This document shows, piece by piece, positions 32,654 to 41,718 of a DNA stretch of 48,309 nucleotides. Made by a program: the position numbers and the translations under genes. The stretch comes from Candidatus Dichloromethanomonas elyunquensis (lineage in GTDB: Bacteria > Bacillota > Desulfitobacteriia > Desulfitobacteriales > Syntrophobotulaceae): assembly GCA_001515265.1 (NCBI GenBank), contig LNDB01000017.1:1-48309 (forward strand), written 5' to 3'. How positions within the stretch are numbered: the first letter of the stretch is position 1; each line of letters opens with the position of its first letter. The notes under the pieces are model-generated. The model did no database searches. It was given only the letters and a program-made list of their open reading frames with translations, and had not been told where the DNA came from.

Positions 32654-34403
32654 GACCGCAAAGAGCACCCTGATACTCTTTGCGGTTTTTTTAATTCCTG
32701 TGGTGTGGGCGTCCGTACTTACAGCTCCGGCCATGTCCGACGGGCTTCCTGAAATTCTTGTCAAACTCACGGTGGGGCTGAACAACCCTCTTGACCTGGT
32801 GTGGGTGAAAGATACGCCTAAGTGCATCCTGCTGTTCATAAGCGCCTATGCTCTCGGCATCGGGATTTACCTTTCCACCAAGCGAAATTACCGACGGAGG
32901 GAGGAACACGGCAGCGCCCGCTGGGGCGGCGCGACTGCTGTCAATAAAAAATACCGGGACAAAGACCGGTACCAAAATAAAATACTAACGAAGAATGTCC
33001 GTATCGGCCTCAACGGAAGGAAACACAAGCGGAATTTAAATGTGCTGGTGGTAGGAGGATCCGGCTCCGGCAAAACTCGTTTTTACGCTAAGCCCAACGT
33101 GATGCAGGCTAACACCTCTTTTGTTGTGCTCGACCCCAAGGGAGAAATCCTTAGAGATACGGGCAGTTTGCTCAAAGCAAAAGGCTATGAAATCAAAGTA
33201 CTGGATTTAATCAATATGCATCTTTCCCATTGCTACAACCCCTTTGCCTATCTGCAGGACGACAAGGATGTGCTCAAACTGGTGACCAATCTAATTCGCA
33301 ATACTACGCCCAAGGGCTCCAATACCAACGACCCATTTTGGGAGCGGTCCGAAACCGCACTCCTAGAAGCCTTAATGCTGTACCTCCTGTATGAAGCGCC
33401 GCCGGAGGAACAGAATTTTCCGATGGTTATGGAATTAATCGCCGCTGCTGAAGTTCGGGAGGACGACGAAACTTACCAAAGCCCGCTGGACGAGTTGTTT
33501 GAACGGCTGGAAATGCGCGAACCGGAGCACCTGGCGGTCAAGCAGTACAACATTTTCAAACTTGCGGCGGGCAAAACGGCAAAATCCATCTTAATCAGCC
33601 TGGGCGTCCGCTTGGAGAAGTTCAACCTTTCATCCATTACCGGCATCACCTCCACGGATGAATTGGAGCTGCCGTTCATGGGAGAGCGCATGACGGCGAT
33701 TTTTGCCGTTATACCCGACAATGATTCGTCCTTTAATTTCATCGTCGGCATGCTCTATACCCAGTTGTTCCAGCAGCTCTATTTCCTGGCCGATAGCGTG
33801 TACGGCGGGCGGCTTCCTGTCCATGTCCATTTTGTGATGGATGAATTCAGCAATGTCGCTTTGCCGGACGAGTTTGACAAATTGCTTTCCACCGTACGTT
33901 CCCGGGAAATCAGCGTATCCATTATCCTGCAAAACCTGGCACAGCTGAAAGCGTTGTTCAAAGACAGCTGGGAGTCCATTGTCGGCAACTGCGACGAGTT
34001 TTTGTATTTGGGCGGCAACGAGCAATCCACCCATAAATATGTGTCCGAGCTTTTGGGCAAGGAAACTATTGACTTAAATAGCTACGGACAGAGCCGGGGC
34101 AGGAACGGCAGCTACTCCACCAATTATCAATTATCGGGGCGCGAGCTTCTGACTCCCGATGAAGTGCGGATGCTGGACAACCGTTTTGCCCTGTTGTTCA
34201 TCCGGGGGGAACGGGCGGTACTGGATGACAAGTACAATATATTCAAACATCCCGGTTTGAAGTTGACGGTGGACGGTGGTGGAGAACCGTACCGGCATGG
34301 AGGAACAGAAAACGCCCTGGACTGGAAAACCTTAAACCTAAACGGAGAAGGAGATTACGAGCTTCTCAGCGGGGAAGAGCTGGAAGTTCTTTTGCAATCC
34401 TAA
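32640..34403 (+). CDS. virD4: VirD4/TraG-type coupling protein
   Basis: 587 aa. ATPase at the inner face of the membrane that recruits the relaxase-DNA complex to the secretion channel. There are two N-terminal membrane helices (about 8-30 and 60-80), Walker A GGSGSGKTRFY (about 138), the FVVLDPKGE stretch, and Walker B HFVMDEFSN (about 396-404). The RS motif around QNLAQLKALF is typical. AAAGGA precedes the ATG. Firm family call. Confidence 0.94.
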   Translation: MKRVETAKSTLILFAVFLIPVVWASVLTAPAMSDGLPEILVKLTVGLNNPLDLVWVKDTPKCILLFISAYALGIGIYLSTKRNYRRREEHGSARWGGATAVNKKYRDKDRYQNKILTKNVRIGLNGRKHKRNLNVLVVGGSGSGKTRFYAKPNVMQANTSFVVLDPKGEILRDTGSLLKAKGYEIKVLDLINMHLSHCYNPFAYLQDDKDVLKLVTNLIRNTTPKGSNTNDPFWERSETALLEALMLYLLYEAPPEEQNFPMVMELIAAAEVREDDETYQSPLDELFERLEMREPEHLAVKQYNIFKLAAGKTAKSILISLGVRLEKFNLSSITGITSTDELELPFMGERMTAIFAVIPDNDSSFNFIVGMLYTQLFQQLYFLADSVYGGRLPVHVHFVMDEFSNVALPDEFDKLLSTVRSREISVSIILQNLAQLKALFKDSWESIVGNCDEFLYLGGNEQSTHKYVSELLGKETIDLNSYGQSRGRNGSYSTNYQLSGRELLTPDEVRMLDNRFALLFIRGERAVLDDKYNIFKHPGLKLTVDGGGEPYRHGGTENALDWKTLNLNGEGDYELLSGEELEVLLQS

Positions 34404-34427
34404 AAAATCTTTTGGAGGTGTTAACTT

Positions 34428-34736
34428 TTGAAAATGTCTAAAAGAGCAAAAAAGATGCTTGCGATAAGTTGCTTGTTAGCGCTGATAACTGTTGCCGTTC
34501 CCGTAACTGCTTATGCGGCGGGCGATCCGCTGACAGTCGTTAACAACCTGTCTGACTTTATCTTCGGACTCATTCGTGCCATCGGGATGATTCTCTTAGG
34601 TTTCGGCATTGTGCAGATCGGCCTTTCCCTCAAGTCCCACGACCCGTCCCAGAGGGCCAACGGCTTCCTGACCCTAGCAGGCGGCGTGATTATTACCTTT
34701 GCCGAAGAGATCCTTACCCTGATTACGGGAGGTTGA
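34428..34736 (+). CDS. Maff2-family small membrane protein (VirB2/TrbC-like)
   Basis: 102 aa. A signal peptide (lysine-rich start, hydrophobic core, AYA-AGDP cleavage at about 31) is followed by two hydrophobic helices (FIFGLIRAIGMILLGFGIV and LAGGVIITFAEEILTLI). This matches the Maff2 mobile-element family and resembles VirB2/TrbC pilins in layout. It is the predicted channel or pilus subunit of the conjugation machine. The start is TTG with GGAGGTG seven bases upstream; an ATG at 34434 is farther from the site. Confidence 0.82.
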   Translation: MKMSKRAKKMLAISCLLALITVAVPVTAYAAGDPLTVVNNLSDFIFGLIRAIGMILLGFGIVQIGLSLKSHDPSQRANGFLTLAGGVIITFAEEILTLITGG

Positions 34737-34741
34737 TCGCA

Positions 34742-34969
34742 ATGTTTAACAACTTCCCCATCAATGAAAAAATGCATATTCATTCACTGAACGGCGAACT
34801 GCAGGAGGCTGCTATCATCAAGAGGCTTGGTGACAACGATTATCTTGCTGAATATAACGGAGTCAAGTGTCATGCAATCTACAACCCGTTTGTCAATAAA
34901 TTCTACGTCGGTGACAAATATGGCGTCATCAGGGACAAAATGCCTGGCAGGGATGAAGCATGCCGGTAA
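34742..34969 (+). CDS. Small conserved ICE protein after Maff2
   Basis: 75 aa, soluble, no known domain; the core (AAIIKRLGDNDYLAEYNGVK, CHAIYNPFVNKFYVGDKYGV) reads like a small beta-barrel. The ATG at 34742 follows GGGAGG by nine bases. It lies between the Maff2 and VirB6-like genes and is followed by a hairpin. Role unknown. Confidence 0.65.
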   Translation: MFNNFPINEKMHIHSLNGELQEAAIIKRLGDNDYLAEYNGVKCHAIYNPFVNKFYVGDKYGVIRDKMPGRDEACR

Positions 34970-34984
34970 CAATAACAAAGCCAG

Positions 34985-35008
34985 GCCCGCGCTTCACACG
35001 CGGGCTTT
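34985..35008 (+). terminator. Hairpin with short U-run before the VirB6-like gene
   Basis: GCCCGCG and CGCGGGC form a perfect 7-bp G/C stem around CTTCACA, followed by TTTGCTTT. The next ribosome site (AGGTGA, 35021-35026) begins 12 bases later. Confidence 0.6.
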
Positions 35009-35032
35009 GCTTTGGAAATGAGGTGAGTTTAT

Positions 35033-35872
35033 TTGTCAAGCGGTAACTGGGTCATCGACAATCTCAATAACGCCCTGGCAACCTGGAATGCAAAGCTGGT
35101 GGAGATACTGCAAATCATTGCCCAATCACCGATGGAATTCAAAGGCGGCGGTATCTGGACTGTTATCGTCAATATTCATGGTGCGTTGCAGGCCATAGGT
35201 ATGGCACTGCTGGTGCTGTTTTTTGTCATTGGCGTAGTCAAAACCTGCGGAAGCTTAGCTGAAGTGAAAAAGCCGGAACATGCGCTCAAGCTGTTTATCC
35301 GGTTCGCCTTGGCCAAAGCGGTTGTAACCTACGGGCTGGACTTGATGATGTCACTATTCAGCATCGTGCAGGGGATTATTTCCACTATTATGAGCAGTGC
35401 CGGTTTCGGAACGGCCAACCAAAGCGTCCTGCCGGATACAATTGTTCAGGCTGTCGAGAATTGCGGTTTTTGGGAGAGCATTCCCTTATGGGCTGTTACG
35501 CTGCTTGGCGGCTTATTCATTACGGTGCTGTCCTTTATTATGATTCTAACCGTGTACGGACGGTTTTTTAAAATTTATCTTTATACGGCCATCGCGCCCG
35601 TACCTTTGGCTTCATTTGCCGGGGAGCCGAGCCAGAGCATCGGCGTATCCTTCTTGAAAGGCTATGCCGCCGCCTGCTTGGAAGGGGCGATTATTGTCCT
35701 GGCCTGCATTATCTTTTCCGTTTTTGCGTCTTCCCCGCCGGTGGTGGACACCAGCGCCAGTGCCGTGACCATGGTCTGGGCCTATGTGGGGGAACTCATT
35801 TTCAATATGCTGGTGCTGGTCGGTGCGGTGAAAATGGCTGATCGTGTGGTGCGGGAAATGATGGGATTATAA
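35033..35872 (+). CDS. VirB6/TrbL-like multi-pass channel protein
   Basis: 279 aa with about six hydrophobic segments (GIWTVIVNI..., MALLVLFFVIGVV, DLMMSLFSIV, WAVTLLGGLFITVLSFIMILTVY, AACLEGAIIVLACIIFSVFA and VGELIFNMLVLVGAVKMAD). Layout and position fit the VirB6/TrbL-like membrane component of Gram-positive type IV secretion systems of this type. The start is TTG with AGGTGA six bases upstream. It is followed by a gene on the opposite strand, a rare reversal in this module. Confidence 0.8.
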   Translation: MSSGNWVIDNLNNALATWNAKLVEILQIIAQSPMEFKGGGIWTVIVNIHGALQAIGMALLVLFFVIGVVKTCGSLAEVKKPEHALKLFIRFALAKAVVTYGLDLMMSLFSIVQGIISTIMSSAGFGTANQSVLPDTIVQAVENCGFWESIPLWAVTLLGGLFITVLSFIMILTVYGRFFKIYLYTAIAPVPLASFAGEPSQSIGVSFLKGYAAACLEGAIIVLACIIFSVFASSPPVVDTSASAVTMVWAYVGELIFNMLVLVGAVKMADRVVREMMGL

Positions 35873-35902
35873 AAAGATACCGGAAATGAAAATCTTGTAT
35901 TC

Positions 35903-36319
35903 TCATATATCCTTGAACTGAACACCCTCCCCATAAACGACAGGTTCGCCTGTCCTTGGGTCAAGTAAATCCCCCTGTTCGTTAAAGTGAACTTTGTCAA
36001 GAGGTACGCCCATCTCTCTTGCCCGCCGGATTTGCCACGCGGCATCATCCTCAAAGTGTTTCTCGTCCCGTTTTCTCCTTGTCGCCTTTATAAGCGACAC
36101 AATCCAACTTAATACGGTCAGGCTGATGAGAATATACAATCCAATTAGAACCAATGATTCATGTTCCGTCGTCCATCGTGTAAAAAAGGTGCTGACAACA
36201 GAGACGAGCAGATAAATAAGCGGAATACCAAGCCGGAGCTTTCCGGCCACTCTGAATATAAAAGAGAGAATAAGCAACCCTGCCGTAAGGCAAAGGGATA
36301 TAATTGCTGCGGTTGGCAT
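35903..36319 (-). CDS. Small membrane protein encoded against the conjugation genes
   Basis: 138 aa, not recognised. It has three hydrophobic helices (about 5-22, 30-47 and 56-80), then a charged cytoplasmic tail with AAWQIRRAREMGVPLDKVHF and LLDPRTGEPVVYG. The ATG at 36319 follows AAAGGAG by eight bases; a GTG at 36328 would lie on the ribosome site. It is the only leftward gene between mobC and the Tad locus. Its ribosome site and codon pattern look real, so it may be a regulator or an exclusion-type protein, but nothing in it shows that. Confidence 0.65.
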   Translation of the reverse strand: MPTAAIISLCLTAGLLILSFIFRVAGKLRLGIPLIYLLVSVVSTFFTRWTTEHESLVLIGLYILISLTVLSWIVSLIKATRRKRDEKHFEDDAAWQIRRAREMGVPLDKVHFNEQGDLLDPRTGEPVVYGEGVQFKDI

Positions 36320-36407
36320 GATGGACACTCCTTTCTATACTGTCTAATATTTCCATTATATCACATGGTGAAAATGTAAAAAGTTATCGCCACGATGGAG
36401 GTTCAAC

Positions 36408-36605
36408 ATGAAAAAGCCAAATTTAGATGAAAAGCTGAAAATAGAGAAGGAAAAACTCAACAGGCTTGCTGAGGAAGCCTGGGAAAAGGGCATCCCCCTC
36501 AATCAGGATGAAGCCTTTATGAAGCAAAACCGCAAGGTAGACGAATTGGTATATAAGATCCAAAAAGAGAAAGATAAGCATAAGAAAAACCAAATGGAAA
36601 GATAA
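36408..36605 (+). CDS. Small helical protein before prgI
   Basis: 65 aa, strongly charged and coiled-coil-like (KLKIEKEKLNRLAEEAWEKG, then QNRKVDELVYKIQKEKDKHK). The layout of two helices with an invariant-looking G and VDEL faintly resembles Spo0E-like phosphatases, but the SQELD signature is absent, so no function is claimed. GGAGG precedes the ATG. Followed by a hairpin, then prgI. Confidence 0.6.
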   Translation: MKKPNLDEKLKIEKEKLNRLAEEAWEKGIPLNQDEAFMKQNRKVDELVYKIQKEKDKHKKNQMER

Positions 36606-36613
36606 GAATCCGG

Positions 36614-36643
36614 ACGGCGCTTTATTTCAAGGGGCTGTTTTTT
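36614..36643 (+). terminator. Imperfect hairpin and U-run before prgI
   Basis: ACGGCGCTTT (36614-36623) pairs with AAGGGGCTGT (36629-36638) with one mismatch and two G-U pairs; T-run to 36643. The ribosome site GGGAGG starts at 36647. Confidence 0.45.
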
Positions 36644-36661
36644 ATTGGGAGGCGATCAATT

Positions 36662-37027
36662 TTGGAAGTCAAAATAAACCGGGAAATCAGGGATTACACG
36701 GAAAGCTTGTTTTTTGGACTGTCCATGCGGCAGTTTATTTTTTCCCTCCTGGCTGTTGGCGTTGCCGTCGGCATCTACTTCGGCCTGCGGAATTTCTTAG
36801 GCACGGAAACTGTAAGCTGGGTGTGCATACTGGGTGCATTCCCCTTCGCGGCCATGGGGTTCATCCGCTACCACGGCATGACGGCGGAGCAGTTTTTATG
36901 GGCGTATCTCAAATCGGAGTTTCTCCTGCCAAAAAAACTGAACTTTTATCCGACGAACGTGTATTACGAAGCATTGAAGCAGAAGATTGAAAATCACGAA
37001 AAGGAGGAATGGAAACGCCATGATTAA
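36662..37027 (+). CDS. prgI: PrgI-family conjugation protein (VirB3-like)
   Basis: 121 aa. Typical PrgI: MEVKINREIRDYTESLFFGL, then two membrane helices (FIFSLLAVGVAVGIYFGL and VCILGAFPFAAMGFI) and a cytoplasmic tail with LKSEFLLPKKLNFYPTN. The protein is a VirB3-like inner-membrane partner of VirB4. The start is TTG (36662) after GGGAGGCGAT. It overlaps virB4 by eight bases, the normal prgI-virB4 order. Confidence 0.88.
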   Translation: MEVKINREIRDYTESLFFGLSMRQFIFSLLAVGVAVGIYFGLRNFLGTETVSWVCILGAFPFAAMGFIRYHGMTAEQFLWAYLKSEFLLPKKLNFYPTNVYYEALKQKIENHEKEEWKRHD

Positions 37028-39359
37028 GACCCTGAAGAAAATCATAAAGCAGGATAAGGAAAAATTTGTTGTCCCCAAAGGCGTTCAGCAAGCCATCCCA
37101 ATCAGGGCTATCTGGCCGGACGGAATTTTTAAGGTAGGCAACAAGTTTTCCAAATCCTTTCGTTTTACGGACATCAATTATGCAGTGGCCTCCAAGGAAG
37201 ATAAGGAAGCGATGTTCCTGTCCTATTCGGAGCTTCTCAATTCCTTGGACAGCGGAGCGACTACCAAAATCACCATCAACAACCGCCGCTTGAACAAGAC
37301 GGACTTTGAAAGCTCAATTCTAATTCCGCTTAGGGAGGACGGGCTGGACGAATACCGAGCGGAATACAACCGGATGCTTTTGGACAAGGCCACTGGTGTG
37401 AGCAATATTGTCCAAGATAAGTACGTAACTGTTTCGGTACTGAAAAAGAATATCGAGGAAGCGCGGAACTATTTTTCCCGCATCGGAGCCGACCTGATCA
37501 CCCATTTTTCCCGCCTGGGTTCCAAGTGTGTGGAGTTGGACGCGACTGACCGTCTGCGCATCTTGCATGATTTTTTCCGCCCCGGTGAGGAAACAGATTT
37601 CCGATTCGACCTGTCCGAGACCATGCAAAAAGGGCACGACTTCAAGGACTATATCTGCCCCGATACTTTTGAATTTGAAAAAGACCATTTCCGCATGGGA
37701 AACAAGTTCGGGCGCGTCCTTTTCTTAAGGGAATACGCTAGCTACATCAAAGACAGCATGGTGTCCGAGCTCTGTGACTTGAACCGCAGTATGATGCTCT
37801 CTTTGGATATTATCCCCATCCCTACGGATGAAGCGGTTCGTGAAGTGGAAAACAGACTGCTCGGGGTGGAAACCAACATCACCAACTGGCAGCGGCGGCA
37901 AAACCAAAACAATAACTTTTCCGCCGTTGTACCCTACGACATGGAGCAGCAGCGCAAAGAGAGTAAGGAATTCCTTGACGACCTAACCACCCGCGACCAG
38001 CGGATGATGTTTGCAGTTCTCACCATGGTACATGTTGCGGACAGCAAGGAGCAGTTGGACGGCGACACCGAGACTCTCTTAACTACGGTACGGAAGCATC
38101 TCTGCCAGTTTTCCACCCTGACGTTTCAGCAGATGGACGGGTTGAACACGGCGTTGCCTATTGGATTGAGAAAGATAGAAGCTATCCGGACGCTGACCAC
38201 CGAAAGCACAGCGGTATTTATTCCTTTCCGGGCGCAGGAGATTTCCCACAGCGGCGGCATTTACTACGGTCAAAATGTTATTTCCAAGAACATGATTATT
38301 GCCAACCGCAAATGTCTTCTCAATGGGAATTCCTTTATTGTAGGTGTCTCCGGTTCCGGCAAGAGTTTTACTGCTAAGCGGGAGATTGTCAACCAGATCC
38401 TATCCAGCGATGACGACATTATCCTGATAGACCCGGAAAGGGAGTATTCGCTTATGGTCAAAGCCATGGGCGGGGAAATCATCCATATTTCCGCAACCTC
38501 CCCAAACCATATCAATGCTATGGACATGAACAGGGATTATGGGGACGGGGCTAATCCGGTCATCTTGAAATCCGAATTTGTCCTTTCCTTATGTGAGCAG
38601 TTGATCGGCGGGCAAAACCTGGGAGCCAAGCAGAAGTCCCTCATCGACCGCTGTACCGCGAGTGTCTACCGGAAATACCTGCAAAGCAATTTTCAGGCAA
38701 TGACGCCTACCTTGCAGGATTTTCATGCGGAGCTTTTAAAACAGGACGAGCTGGAAGCCCAGGAAATTGCCTTGGCTATCGAGCTGTTTACCAGCGGCAG
38801 TCTGAATACTTTCGCCAAACCGACCAATGTGGATGTGAACAACCGCCTGATTTGCTACGACATTCTGGATCTGGTCAAGCATCTTTTACCCATAGGTATG
38901 CTGGTGGTGCTGGACAGCATCCTGAACCGGATTACGCAGAACAGGGCCAAGGGAAAAAACACCTTCATTATTATTGATGAAATTTACCTTTTGTTTCAAC
39001 ATGAGTACTCTGCCAACTTCCTTTTTACCCTGTGGAAGCGCGTCCGAAAGTATGGCGCATTTTGCACGGGTATTACCCAGAACGTCGATGATCTGCTGCA
39101 AAGCCATACAGCCCGCACCATGCTGGCCAACAGCGAATTTATTGTCATGCTCAACCAGGCTTCGACTGACAGGATGGAGTTGGCTAGGCTCTTGAATATG
39201 TCCGACCTTCAGCTCAGCTATATTACGAATGTGGACGCAGGAAACGGACTGATTAAGGTGGGTAGTTCCCTAGTACCCTTTACTGATCAATTCCCCCGAA
39301 ACACCAGGCTTTACCGCCTGATGACTACCAAACCGGGTGAACAGGTGGAAGTCCAGTAA
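37020..39359 (+). CDS. virB4: VirB4/TraE-type conjugation ATPase
   Basis: About 779 aa. It powers assembly of the transfer channel. The N-terminal VirB4 domain is at about 60-400; Walker A GVSGSGKSF is at about 441, LIDPEREYSL shortly after, Walker B IIIDEIYLLF at about 650, and the C-terminal QNVDDLLQS and NQASTDRMELARL motifs are also typical. The frame is open 11 codons upstream, but the ATG at 37020 gives the family N-terminus; the AAGGAGG lies about 12 bases away, a little long. Firm call. Confidence 0.94.
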   Translation: MIKTLKKIIKQDKEKFVVPKGVQQAIPIRAIWPDGIFKVGNKFSKSFRFTDINYAVASKEDKEAMFLSYSELLNSLDSGATTKITINNRRLNKTDFESSILIPLREDGLDEYRAEYNRMLLDKATGVSNIVQDKYVTVSVLKKNIEEARNYFSRIGADLITHFSRLGSKCVELDATDRLRILHDFFRPGEETDFRFDLSETMQKGHDFKDYICPDTFEFEKDHFRMGNKFGRVLFLREYASYIKDSMVSELCDLNRSMMLSLDIIPIPTDEAVREVENRLLGVETNITNWQRRQNQNNNFSAVVPYDMEQQRKESKEFLDDLTTRDQRMMFAVLTMVHVADSKEQLDGDTETLLTTVRKHLCQFSTLTFQQMDGLNTALPIGLRKIEAIRTLTTESTAVFIPFRAQEISHSGGIYYGQNVISKNMIIANRKCLLNGNSFIVGVSGSGKSFTAKREIVNQILSSDDDIILIDPEREYSLMVKAMGGEIIHISATSPNHINAMDMNRDYGDGANPVILKSEFVLSLCEQLIGGQNLGAKQKSLIDRCTASVYRKYLQSNFQAMTPTLQDFHAELLKQDELEAQEIALAIELFTSGSLNTFAKPTNVDVNNRLICYDILDLVKHLLPIGMLVVLDSILNRITQNRAKGKNTFIIIDEIYLLFQHEYSANFLFTLWKRVRKYGAFCTGITQNVDDLLQSHTARTMLANSEFIVMLNQASTDRMELARLLNMSDLQLSYITNVDAGNGLIKVGSSLVPFTDQFPRNTRLYRLMTTKPGEQVEVQ

Positions 39360-39372
39360 ATTAGTTTAAAGC

Positions 39373-39399
39373 GAAAAGCCGTATGAGGGCGGCCTTTTC
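39373..39399 (+). terminator. Hairpin with T-rich right arm before the DUF6075-like gene
   Basis: GAAAAGCCG (39373-39381) pairs with CGGCCTTTTC (39390-39399) with one bulged base. ATTTATTGAGGAGGG follows, so the ribosome site starts seven bases after the hairpin. Confidence 0.5.
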
Positions 39400-39421
39400 A
39401 TTTATTGAGGAGGGAAGACCA

Positions 39422-39829
39422 ATGGAAACTATCCGGTTTGCGGGTAAAGAGCATAAAAATTTTTATTACGATATGCTCGCAGTGGCAGGCAATACCGACG
39501 TGTACCACAGGGCATTTTTTTACACCATGGGGATTAGTAAGGAAACAAGATGCCATATCCGTTACTTGTTTGATTTTAAAGAGAATTGCATCAAACCGCA
39601 AAATCTTTCAGCGGCCTGGCAGACTGGAGGGACTATCCGTCTTTGCCGTTTGGCCTTTAACCTTTGGAACGGGTGGACGGAAGAGGGAAAAGAGAGATAC
39701 TCCGCACCGTATGAACTGTTTGACTGCCGTTTTGCGCCGTGCTTTTTCGAAGCTATCCGGCTGCGCTATCCCGAATATTGCCGGAGTCTGGAATATCCCG
39801 GAATGCAGCTTTCCGTAATGGAACGGTAA
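39422..39829 (+). CDS. DUF6075-like ICE protein
   Basis: 135 aa. The pattern EHKNFYYDML, DVYHRAFFYTMGIS and AAWQTGGTIRLCRLAFNLWNG matches the small DUF6075 family I recall from Clostridia conjugative elements. Soluble, no signal peptide; several Cys (CIKPQ, CRLA, FDCRFAPCFFEA). GAGGAGGG precedes the ATG at 39422 by seven bases. Between virB4 and the cell-wall hydrolase; function unknown. Confidence 0.75.
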   Translation: METIRFAGKEHKNFYYDMLAVAGNTDVYHRAFFYTMGISKETRCHIRYLFDFKENCIKPQNLSAAWQTGGTIRLCRLAFNLWNGWTEEGKERYSAPYELFDCRFAPCFFEAIRLRYPEYCRSLEYPGMQLSVMER

Positions 39830-39874
39830 ATCCTTCAGAAAGATTGGGACTAGCAGGGAAGACGGGTGAGGGTT

Positions 39875-41623
39875 ATGAAAGAAATAAGGACAAAATTGAC
39901 TATTAAAGATATCAAGGTGTTGGATAAGGCCTCGGATGTATCCCATAGGATGAAAAACGCCTATATCCGTACGAAAGAGAAGGATGGACAAAACAGACAT
40001 AACGAAGACAGCAACTATGTGGATAATGCAGTGGGTACAGTAAAAGACGGTTCGGAAAAAGTTGCTCGAGAAGCGGTAACCGCGGGCAAATACGGCAAAA
40101 ATACGGTCTGGAAAATAAGGGAACGTCGGAGAGCGGGTACGAATACATCAAATTCTGCTACTGGCGTGTACCAGCCTGGGCATGCCAGAAAAACCGGAGC
40201 CGGTGTTTCAAGGGCAGAACGAAAATGGGATCAGACCTTACAAAACCCTGTTTGCCAACCGGCTAAAGGTATGGCTAAAACAGCGCAAAAAAGGGTCAAA
40301 ACCGCTGAGCGCAGCGCCAAGACTGCTATAAAGACCTCGCAATCAGCAACTCGGACTGCCGTTAAAGCCGCCCAATCTAGCCAAAGGGCAGCGCAGGCAG
40401 CACGGGCCGCAGCGAGAGCAGCGACGGCCTCGGCAAAGGCAGCGGCAAAGACAATGGCGGTCACCATTAAGGCGATTATTGCGACGTTAAAGAGCCTGAT
40501 TGCTATTATTGCCGCAGGCGGCTGGGCGGCGGTAGTGGTTATCCTGCTGATATGCCTGGTGGGGCTTATGTCAAGCTCGGTTTTCGGGGTTTTCTTTTCT
40601 AATGAAGATACCGGCAAGAACACGCCGGTAATGTCGGAGGCTGTCAGCCGGCTGAACGGAGAATTAACGGCAAAACTGGAACAGATAGAGAAAGAAAACC
40701 CGCATGACACGCTGGCTTTATCCAACAATGGCAGCAGCAATATGGTCAGCAACTGGCGGGACATATTGGCGGTTTACGCGGTGAAAGTGGCCGCCGATCC
40801 GGAAAAAGGCATGCAGGTTGCCACCCTTGATAACACAAAAGCGGGAATACTGCGGGACATCTTTTGGGATATGAATAAAATCGACTACTGGTTGGAAACG
40901 GTTGAGCACACGGATGGGAAAACGACCAGTACCGAGACTGTCTTGCATATCCGTGTGACCGCAAAATCTTATTCGGACATGATGGCCCAATATCATTTTG
41001 ATCCGCAGCAAGTTGGGATGTTGAATGAGCTTGTGCAGGACAAATATAATCAGCTGTTTATGAGGCTTATCGGCAGCTATACGGATATTACCCTTTCCCC
41101 GCAGGAAGTTGCGGCTATTACGCAAAACCTGCCGCCGGATCTAGATGAACAGCGCAGAAATACTATTCTGGCAGCTTATTCCCTCATCGGCAATGTAAGC
41201 TATTTTTGGGGCGGCAAATCCACAGTCATCGGCTGGGACAGCCGGTGGGGAACACCTACCAAGGTAACAGCCGAGGGAAGCTCAACCACAGGAGCAGTAC
41301 GGCCTTACGGATTGGATTGCTCCGGATATGTGGCATGGGTATTTGCCAATGCGGCAGGAAATGCCGATGTGGTAGAGATAATCGGAACAGGTACTGCAAG
41401 TCAGTATGCCGCCTGTACGCCGGTAAACTGGAGCAGCGCACTGCCGGGGGATCTGGCGTTCTATCCTGACTTAAGCCATGTGGGCATAGTTGTGGGTAAA
41501 CAAAACGGAGATCTGTTGATTGCCAATTGTAATGCCCGAGAGAACAATGTAACGTTAACCAGTGTTTCCGGATCAAGTTCGTCAGGCTTCTATATAATTG
41601 GCAGACCTAAGCTTTTTGAATAG
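39875..41623 (+). CDS. Membrane-anchored NlpC/P60 (C40) peptidoglycan hydrolase
   Basis: About 582 aa. A long basic, Ala/Lys-rich cytoplasmic or linker part (about 90-200) leads to one membrane helix (about 205-238; IIAAGGWAAVVVILLICLVG). Outside, a middle domain (about 260-430) is followed by NlpC/P60: catalytic Cys in YGLDCSGYV (about 481) and His in SHVGIVV (about 535). A lysozyme-like middle domain is usual in related proteins but I cannot confirm it. It locally opens peptidoglycan so that the transfer channel can pass. The ATG at 39875 follows GGTGAGGG. Last clear conjugation gene in the window. Confidence 0.88.
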   Translation: MKEIRTKLTIKDIKVLDKASDVSHRMKNAYIRTKEKDGQNRHNEDSNYVDNAVGTVKDGSEKVAREAVTAGKYGKNTVWKIRERRRAGTNTSNSATGVYQPGHARKTGAGVSRAERKWDQTLQNPVCQPAKGMAKTAQKRVKTAERSAKTAIKTSQSATRTAVKAAQSSQRAAQAARAAARAATASAKAAAKTMAVTIKAIIATLKSLIAIIAAGGWAAVVVILLICLVGLMSSSVFGVFFSNEDTGKNTPVMSEAVSRLNGELTAKLEQIEKENPHDTLALSNNGSSNMVSNWRDILAVYAVKVAADPEKGMQVATLDNTKAGILRDIFWDMNKIDYWLETVEHTDGKTTSTETVLHIRVTAKSYSDMMAQYHFDPQQVGMLNELVQDKYNQLFMRLIGSYTDITLSPQEVAAITQNLPPDLDEQRRNTILAAYSLIGNVSYFWGGKSTVIGWDSRWGTPTKVTAEGSSTTGAVRPYGLDCSGYVAWVFANAAGNADVVEIIGTGTASQYAACTPVNWSSALPGDLAFYPDLSHVGIVVGKQNGDLLIANCNARENNVTLTSVSGSSSSGFYIIGRPKLFE

Positions 41624-41718
41624 TTTTAACCGAAAATAAGAGCAGTCTTGCTTTGATGGATTTAACGAATAATCAGCGGATGAACGAAGCTGTCTCCTTA
41701 CCTTAAAAGTAAAGGCGG

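Noticed and set aside
36408..36605. Spo0E-like phosphatase
   Set aside because: Length and helix layout are similar, but the SQELD-type signature is missing and the resemblance may only reflect a charged coiled coil.
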